64,000 nucleotides of DNA from the NCBI GenBank assembly GCA_963775935.1, contig CAVZKR010000006.1, forward strand, positions 124,001 through 188,000. Reading direction: 5' to 3'. The position numbers and the translations under genes were made by a program. The stretch is from JBBIPA01 sp963775935. GTDB lineage: Bacteria; Chloroflexota; Dehalococcoidia; GIF9; UBA5629. This document shows positions 58,877 through 64,000 of the stretch, piece by piece. The notes under the pieces were generated by a model. It searched no databases. It saw nothing but the letters and a program-made list of their open reading frames with translations, and was not told the origin of the DNA. How positions within the stretch are numbered: the stretch's first letter is position 1; every line of letters begins with the position of its first letter.

Positions 58877-61574
58877 ATGCTCGTTAACCTGGAATCGAAA
58901 AACATTAATGTAACAATTGATGGACAACCCATTAAGGCAAAACAAGGGGCTACCGTACTCGAAGCTTCTCGAGAGGCTGGGATTTACATTCCGACATTAT
59001 GTTATCATCCCAGTTTAACCCCTTACGGTGGTTGTCGCTTATGCATCGTAGAAATCGAAGGTTTGAGGGGTTTCCCAACTTCCTGTACTACACCAATCAC
59101 GGATGGTATGGTAATTAAGACGAACTCCCCGAAACTTCAAGAGCTAAGACGCGGTATTTTCGAACTTATTATCGCTGAACATCCAATGCAGTGTATAACC
59201 TGTGCTAAGAATTTGCGTTGTGAACTTCAGGAAGTCGCCTCACGATATAGGGTTGGAAAAGATTTCCCTGCCGAGTAGTTATAAGGGACTGCCAGTTCTC
59301 CAGGATTCTCCATTCTTCGACCGTGATTATAACTTGTGCATATTATGTGGTCGTTGTGTCAGAGTATGTCAGGAAGTAAGAGCTGCAGGAGCAATTGCTT
59401 TCACGTATCGAGGCAGCCAGGCATTAGTTGGTACTGCGTTTAACAAGTCATTACAGGATTCCGACTGCAAGTTTTGTGGGGCATGCGTTGATATCTGCCC
59501 GACAGGTGCATTGCTGGAGCGTTCTGGCAAATGGCAAGGGATACCTGATAGCTCAGTCACCACAACCTGCCCTTACTGCGGTGTCGGTTGTCAGCTAAGT
59601 CTTAAAGTAAAAGATGGGAAAATCCTTCGGGTAGAACCGGTGATGGAGAATATGGTTAATCATGGACAAGCATGTGTCAAGGGTCGCTTTGGTATTGCCG
59701 AATTCATCCATCATCCTGAGCGTTTAAAGACACCGCTCATTCGTAAAAATGGAAATTTAGTTGAAGCAAGTTGGGAAGAGGCACTGGATTTGATAGTTGC
59801 GAAGTTAGCTAATTATAAAGGAGATCAATTCGCTTTTATCGCCTCAGCAAAATGTACTAACGAAGAGAATTATCTTGCCCAGAAATTTACTCGGGCGGTA
59901 ATGGGCACAAACAATATTGACCATTGCGCCCGCCTCTGACACTCTCCTACAGTGGCCGGTCTGGCCATCAGTTTCGGAAGCGGTGCTATGACCAATCCTA
60001 TCAAGGATATTAGTGGAGCCGCCTGTATTTTCGTTATCGGGAGTAATACTACAGATGCACATCCCGTTATTGCCCTAGAAATTATCCAGGCCGTGCGTAA
60101 CGGAGCAAAATTAATAGTAGCAAACCCCAGAGAAATCGACCTCTGCCGTCATGCTGACATCTGGCTGAGACATCTACCTGGTAGTGACGTTTCGTTGCTT
60201 ATGGGCATGATGATGAAAATAATACTTGATGAGGGACTGGCTGATATTACTTTTGCCATGGAATGTTGCGAGAATTTTGATTCATTCAGAGAATCGTTGA
60301 ATGCGTTCAATATTGATCAAATAGAAAAGGTTACTGGTGTACCTAAAGATAAAATAGCTGAAGCTGCTCGCTTGTATGCCACCTGTAAACCTGCAACTAT
60401 TCTCTATGCTATGGGCATTACCCAGCATAGCCACGGGGTGGATAATGTGTTAGCGACAGCCAATTTGTCCATGCTAACCGGGAATATCGGCAAACCGTCT
60501 TCTGGAGTAAATCCGCTCAGGGGTCAGAATAATGTTCAGGGTGCCTGCGACATGGGTGCCCTGCCAAATGTTTATACTGCATATCAGCGGGTTGATAATC
60601 CCGAAGTTCAGAGCAAATTTGAAGCTGCATGGAGATGCAAATTAAACACAAAACCAGGCGTGACACTGACTGAGATGTTTAGTGCCGTTGAAAAAGGACA
60701 GATTAAGGCTATTTATTTAATGGGTGAGAATCCCGTCCTGAGTGATGCCGATATCAACCATGTCAGGAAAGCATTGAGCAAGGTTGAGTTTCTGGTCGCA
60801 CAAGATATCTTTCTTACTGAAAGTGCCCAACTGGCTCATGTGGTGTTACCTGCGAGCAGTTTTGCCGAGAAGGATGGTAGTTTTACTAATACAGAACGGC
60901 GAATACAACGGGTTAGAAAGGCAATTGAACCACTCGGTATTTCTAAACCTGACTGGAGTATCATCTGTCAGATTGCAAAGAGACTAGGTGCTAGCGGTTT
61001 CGACTTTAATCATCCTTCTCAAATAATAGATGAAATTGCCACCTTGACTCCCAGCTATGGAGGTATAAATTACAATCGCTTAGAGACCTGTGGTATACAT
61101 TGGCCATGCCCTACCTCAGACCACCCCGGAACCCCTATATTGCACATGACCAGATTCGTCTGCGGTCTGGGAAAATTTTCGCCGCTTAAGTACAGGGCAT
61201 CCGCAGAAGTTCCAGATAAAGAGTACCCTCTTATTCTAACCACGGGACGTAGTCTGTACCACTATCATACAGGTACTATGACACGCAGAGTTACTGGGCT
61301 AAATATAATTGAGCCGGAAGGTACAATCGAGATAAACCCGATTGATGCTGCTCATTTAAAGATTTCTGATGGTGAGAAAGCTAAAGTAATTTCGCGTCGT
61401 GGTGAAGTAATAACCAAGGCAAAGTTGACTGAGAAATCCCCGCCTGGAGTCGTTTACATGACGTTCCATTTTGCCGAGAGTGCTGCAAATATATTAACCA
61501 ATCCAACACTGGATCCAGTAGCTAAAATACCCGAATTTAAAGTATGTGCTGTAAGAATCGAGGGGGTCAAATAA
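58877..61574 (+). CDS. fdhA: selenocysteine-containing formate dehydrogenase alpha subunit (frame interrupted by +1 base)
   Basis: One catalytic subunit read across a UGA and a one-base frameshift, about 898 residues when corrected. Order: [2Fe-2S] domain (CYHPSLTPYGGCRLC), NuoG-type cluster (CITCAKNLRC), two ferredoxin clusters (CILCGRCVRVC, CKFCGACVDIC), Mo/W-bis-MGD domain with CPYCGVGCQ. In-frame TGA 59937-59939 in HCARL-U-HSPTVAGL matches Sec140 of E. coli FdhF (CARV-U-HGPSVAGL), the metal ligand. Frame 58877 ends at TAG 59276, whereas the homologous continuation GLEKISLPSSYKGLP is in another frame; one extra base lies between about 59243 and 59250. Formate oxidation to CO2 feeds the NuoE/NuoF subunits upstream. 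Without correction, only a 133-residue product results. Confidence 0.88.
59940..59980 (+). promoter_or_regulatory. bacterial SECIS element
   Basis: TGGCC (59953-59957) and GGCCA (59963-59967) form a stem with apical loop GGTCT (59958-59962). The loop starts 18 nt after the UGA, the same loop sequence and the same distance I recall for E. coli fdhF. This is the SelB-binding signature that recodes UGA 59937-59939 as selenocysteine. Confidence 0.88.
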
Positions 61575-61575
61575 A

Positions 61576-63771
61576 ATGAAGGAATTCACTATAACCATTG
61601 ATGGCCAGCACGTTACCGTCAAAGGTAAAATGTCGATATTCGAAGCTGCCATAAAGGCAGGTATCTACATCCCCAGCCTTTGTTATCATCCTGATTTACC
61701 AGCATCTGAGGAATGTAAATTATGCCTGGTGAAAATTGAAGGTAAGTCCGACGCCGTCCTTTCCTGCACTACTCCAGCCACCGAAAATATGGCGGTTTAT
61801 ACCAATACCGCAGACCTTCGCCAGAAACAGAAAGAAGCCCTCAAGAAAATTCTGAGTGAACATCCCAGTGCTTGTCTTACCTGCTGGCGTAAAGAACGCT
61901 GTAAACCTTTTGATATATGTCTTCGTAACATTGCAGTAACTGAACGTTGTGTTACCTGTCCAGAGAATGGTCGCTGTGAGCTACCAAAAGTAGTTGATTA
62001 CCTCGAGCTGGAGACTGTCGAAATTCCCTATACCTACAGGTCGCTTCCTGTAAATAGAGATAATCCATTCTTCGACTTAGACTATAACCTGTGTATTGCT
62101 TGCGGACGATGTGTTAGAGCATGCCGGGAACTCCGAGGTATCAAAGCTCTCGATTTTATTACCCTGCATGATTACCGGGTAGCAGGACCAGTGAAGGAAA
62201 ACCATGCAGATTCAGGCTGTAAATTCTGCTTCACGTGCGTTCAAGTTTGCCCCACTGGTGCATTGGTTGATAGAGAAGCTAGATATCATGACATTGCAGA
62301 GTGGGAAAGTTATGTAGTGCCCTGTCGCCAGGCTTGTCCAGCTCATATCGATATACCACGCTACGTATATTTTATTGCCCAGGGTAAATACAGTGAGGCA
62401 CAAGCTGTTATACGAGAAAAAGTGCCATTCCCCGGAGCTTTGGGACGTGTCTGTATCCATCCTTGCGAACAGGCGTGTCGCAGAGGTGAACTTAATAAAG
62501 AAGAACCAGTCTGCATAAAATTCCTCAAGCGCTATGCTGCTGACCATGATAATGGCTTATGGAAACAAAATTCTAAAAAGGCACCACCTACAGGTAAAAA
62601 AGTAGCTGTCATCGGAGCAGGGCCTGCTGGGCTTACCGCAGCTTTCTACCTGACTAAGAAGGGGCATACAACCACTGTTTTCGAAGCCTTACCCCAAACC
62701 GGTGGTATGATGAGAGTGGGCATCCCAGCTTACCGTTTGCCAAGAGAGATATTAGATGCGGAGATTAAGGAGATTGAGAACGCCGGGGTAGAAATAAAAA
62801 CCAATATGCGAATTGAGTCGCTAGACGATCTTTTCAAGCAAGGTTACAATGCTATTTTTATAGGTATTGGCGCTCACAAGGGCACCAAGGCAGAAGTCAA
62901 GGGTGAAGACAGCCCCGGAGTTATGGACGGTGTAGATTTTCTGCGCATGGTAAGTCTAGGGCAAAAGGTCGAAATAGGTAATAACATTGCAGTGAGCGGA
63001 GGCGGCAACGCGGCTATCGATTGCGCTCGTGTTGCACTCCGCATTGGTGCCAAAAAAGTAACTATGGTCTACCGCCGCACGAAAGCAGAAATGCCGGCTG
63101 CATCCGAAGAAGTTACTGAAGCACTCCACGAAGGAGTTGAAATTATTTTCCTGGCTGCACCTAATGAAATACGCTCTAAGCAGAATGGAAAACTCGAACT
63201 GGAATGCACACGAATGAAATTAGGGGAACCCGATGCCAGCGGTAGAAGACGCCCGGTACCGATCAAGGGCAGTGAATTCGTCATGGAATTCGATAACGTC
63301 ATCTCTAGTATAGGTCAGACTACTGATATCCCAACTAAGTTTGATATTGAGCTCGGCAGAGGTAATGTAATTAAGGCAAATAGTCAGACTCTAGCTACCA
63401 GCAAGAAGGGAGTTTATGCCGGTGGTGACATTGTTACTGGGCCAGCATCAGTCATTGGTGCTATAGCCCAGGGCAGACAGGCAGCCAGTTCCATCGATAC
63501 CTATCTGGGTGGAGATGGTATAATTGACGAGACGCTAGTTGCATTTGAAATGCCTGACCATATGTTTGGTCAGGATGATGACTTTGCCAATTGGAAGCAG
63601 GCTAAGATGCCTTGCATCGAAGATAAAAAACGTATACCAAGCTTTACTGAAGTGGAACTTGGCTTTGAGAAATCAACAGCCATGAAAGAAGCAAAACGCT
63701 GCCTAAGGTGCGACATGAGGCTCCGTGTTTCTCCATCGGTACTACCACCTGCCAAAGTAAAAATTAAATAG
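61576..63771 (+). CDS. GltD/NfnB-like NAD(P)-dependent Fe-S flavoprotein with N-terminal ferredoxin domains
   Basis: A 731-residue protein. Residues 1-240 repeat the front of FdhA: [2Fe-2S] (CYHPDLPASEECKLC), a NuoG-type region (CLTCWRKERC, CVTCPENGRC) and two 4Fe-4S motifs (CIACGRCVRAC, CKFCFTCVQVC). From about 250 it is a glutamate-synthase small subunit/NfnB/SudA-type flavoprotein: CRQACPAHIDIP cluster, FAD site VAVIGAGPAGLTAAFYL, NAD(P) site AVSGGGNAAIDCARVAL, and YAGGDIVTGPASV. It starts 1 bp after fdhA. With the following PyrK/NfnA-like gene it could form an NfnAB-type transhydrogenase joined to formate oxidation. It does not have the glutamate synthase large subunit. Confidence 0.9.
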   Translation: MKEFTITIDGQHVTVKGKMSIFEAAIKAGIYIPSLCYHPDLPASEECKLCLVKIEGKSDAVLSCTTPATENMAVYTNTADLRQKQKEALKKILSEHPSACLTCWRKERCKPFDICLRNIAVTERCVTCPENGRCELPKVVDYLELETVEIPYTYRSLPVNRDNPFFDLDYNLCIACGRCVRACRELRGIKALDFITLHDYRVAGPVKENHADSGCKFCFTCVQVCPTGALVDREARYHDIAEWESYVVPCRQACPAHIDIPRYVYFIAQGKYSEAQAVIREKVPFPGALGRVCIHPCEQACRRGELNKEEPVCIKFLKRYAADHDNGLWKQNSKKAPPTGKKVAVIGAGPAGLTAAFYLTKKGHTTTVFEALPQTGGMMRVGIPAYRLPREILDAEIKEIENAGVEIKTNMRIESLDDLFKQGYNAIFIGIGAHKGTKAEVKGEDSPGVMDGVDFLRMVSLGQKVEIGNNIAVSGGGNAAIDCARVALRIGAKKVTMVYRRTKAEMPAASEEVTEALHEGVEIIFLAAPNEIRSKQNGKLELECTRMKLGEPDASGRRRPVPIKGSEFVMEFDNVISSIGQTTDIPTKFDIELGRGNVIKANSQTLATSKKGVYAGGDIVTGPASVIGAIAQGRQAASSIDTYLGGDGIIDETLVAFEMPDHMFGQDDDFANWKQAKMPCIEDKKRIPSFTEVELGFEKSTAMKEAKRCLRCDMRLRVSPSVLPPAKVKIK

Positions 63772-63784
63772 TTTGGAGGCAACT

Positions 63785-64000
63785 GTGTATAAAATCCTGG
63801 CCAAAGAAAATCTAAGCCCTGTTATCGACTATATGAAAATTGGGGCACCTGACATAGCTAAAAAAGCTAAAGCAGGGCAATTTGTTGTTATTCGTGTCGA
63901 TGAAAAAGGCGAGCGCATTCCTCTGACACTGGCTGATTGGGATGCCAAGGAAGGAACTATCACCCTCGTAGCAATGCAAGTAGGAACTTCTACTTATAAG
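63785..64000 (+). CDS. NfnA/SudB/PyrK-like ferredoxin-NADP reductase subunit (partial, cut by window end)
   Basis: A GTG start at 63785 with TTGGAGG 5-6 nt upstream opens a frame that is still open at 64000 (72 codons). It begins YKILAKENLSP and continues with AKKAKAGQFVVIRVDEKGER and IPLTLADWD, the FAD-binding barrel start of PyrK, SudB and NfnA proteins. In NfnAB and sulfide dehydrogenase this subunit pairs with a GltD-like subunit, which here is encoded 13 bp upstream. The downstream part, including the [2Fe-2S] ligands, lies outside the window. Confidence 0.85.
   Translation, partial: MYKILAKENLSPVIDYMKIGAPDIAKKAKAGQFVVIRVDEKGERIPLTLADWDAKEGTITLVAMQVGTSTYK

Noticed and set aside
59202..59939. 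Separate small Fe-S protein starting at 59202
   Set aside because: Its first 17 residues are out of frame with the family, and both ends continue homologously into the neighbouring frames, so it is part of fdhA.
59952..61574. Stand-alone molybdopterin oxidoreductase starting after the UGA
   Set aside because: It lacks the Fe-S domain and the Sec-flanking residues, and has no SD; homology continues through the UGA.

Overview
This 64 kb window is AT-leaning DNA. Its gene set points to a strictly anaerobic, cobalamin-, molybdenum/tungsten- and selenium-using bacterium, most like Chloroflexota of the Dehalococcoidia type (marine or subsurface lineages). This assignment is inference from gene content. 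The clues are a reductive-dehalogenase homologue, a selenocysteine formate dehydrogenase, a tungsten-type aldehyde:ferredoxin oxidoreductase, paralogous TRAP transporters whose binding proteins are lipoproteins with Ala/Pro/Thr linkers (a single-membrane cell plan), and many paralogous CoA, amidohydrolase and hydantoinase-type enzymes. No rRNA, tRNA, CRISPR array or insertion sequence was recognised.

Region 1 (1-19.2 kb, all + strand) is one long catabolic cluster. It holds a thiolase tail, two acyl-CoA dehydrogenases, a creatinase/prolidase-fold protein, a fumarate-reductase-like flavoprotein, a CoA-transferase, and two FAD-linked (VAO/GlcD-type) oxidases flanking a GlcF/HdrD-like Fe-S protein. 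Two tandem molybdopterin enzymes of the pyrogallol-phloroglucinol transhydroxylase type follow, with a 29-codon ferredoxin remnant between them. A 4-hydroxybutyryl-CoA dehydratase-type protein with all cluster ligands and an iron alcohol dehydrogenase close the cluster. The last two plus the CoA-transferase could take a 4-hydroxyacid to an enoyl-CoA for the acyl-CoA dehydrogenases and thiolase.

Region 2 (19.2-24.8 kb) is rearranged. A frameshifted MFS fragment and a zinc-dehydrogenase fragment meet at a breakpoint near 20,275. An SDR epimerase, an intact MFS exporter and a reductive-dehalogenase homologue without Tat signal follow.

Region 3 (25-47.6 kb) is a transport and hydrolysis island: HyuA/HyuB, three amidohydrolase-fold paralogues that have lost most metal ligands, a CocE-type hydrolase, two TRAP systems, two MBL-fold paralogues (one frameshifted), a LarA-like protein and an aldehyde:ferredoxin oxidoreductase. 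Two amidohydrolase genes each follow a near-identical 238-bp direct repeat.

Region 4 (48-52.8 kb) has a TspO-like membrane protein, a TPR lipoprotein and a pantothenate operon (DUF2520-type reductase, panD, panB, panC). The operon is preceded by a strong promoter, a structured leader and an intrinsic terminator, a riboswitch-like layout.

Region 5 (53-64 kb) carries two sets of NADH-oxidising flavoprotein subunits (HoxE/HoxF/HoxU-like and NuoE/NuoF-like). The second leads into a selenocysteine formate dehydrogenase whose reading frame is also interrupted by one extra base. A GltD-like and a PyrK/NfnA-like subunit follow, the latter cut by the window end. Together they look like an NAD(P)-linked, possibly electron-bifurcating formate dehydrogenase system.
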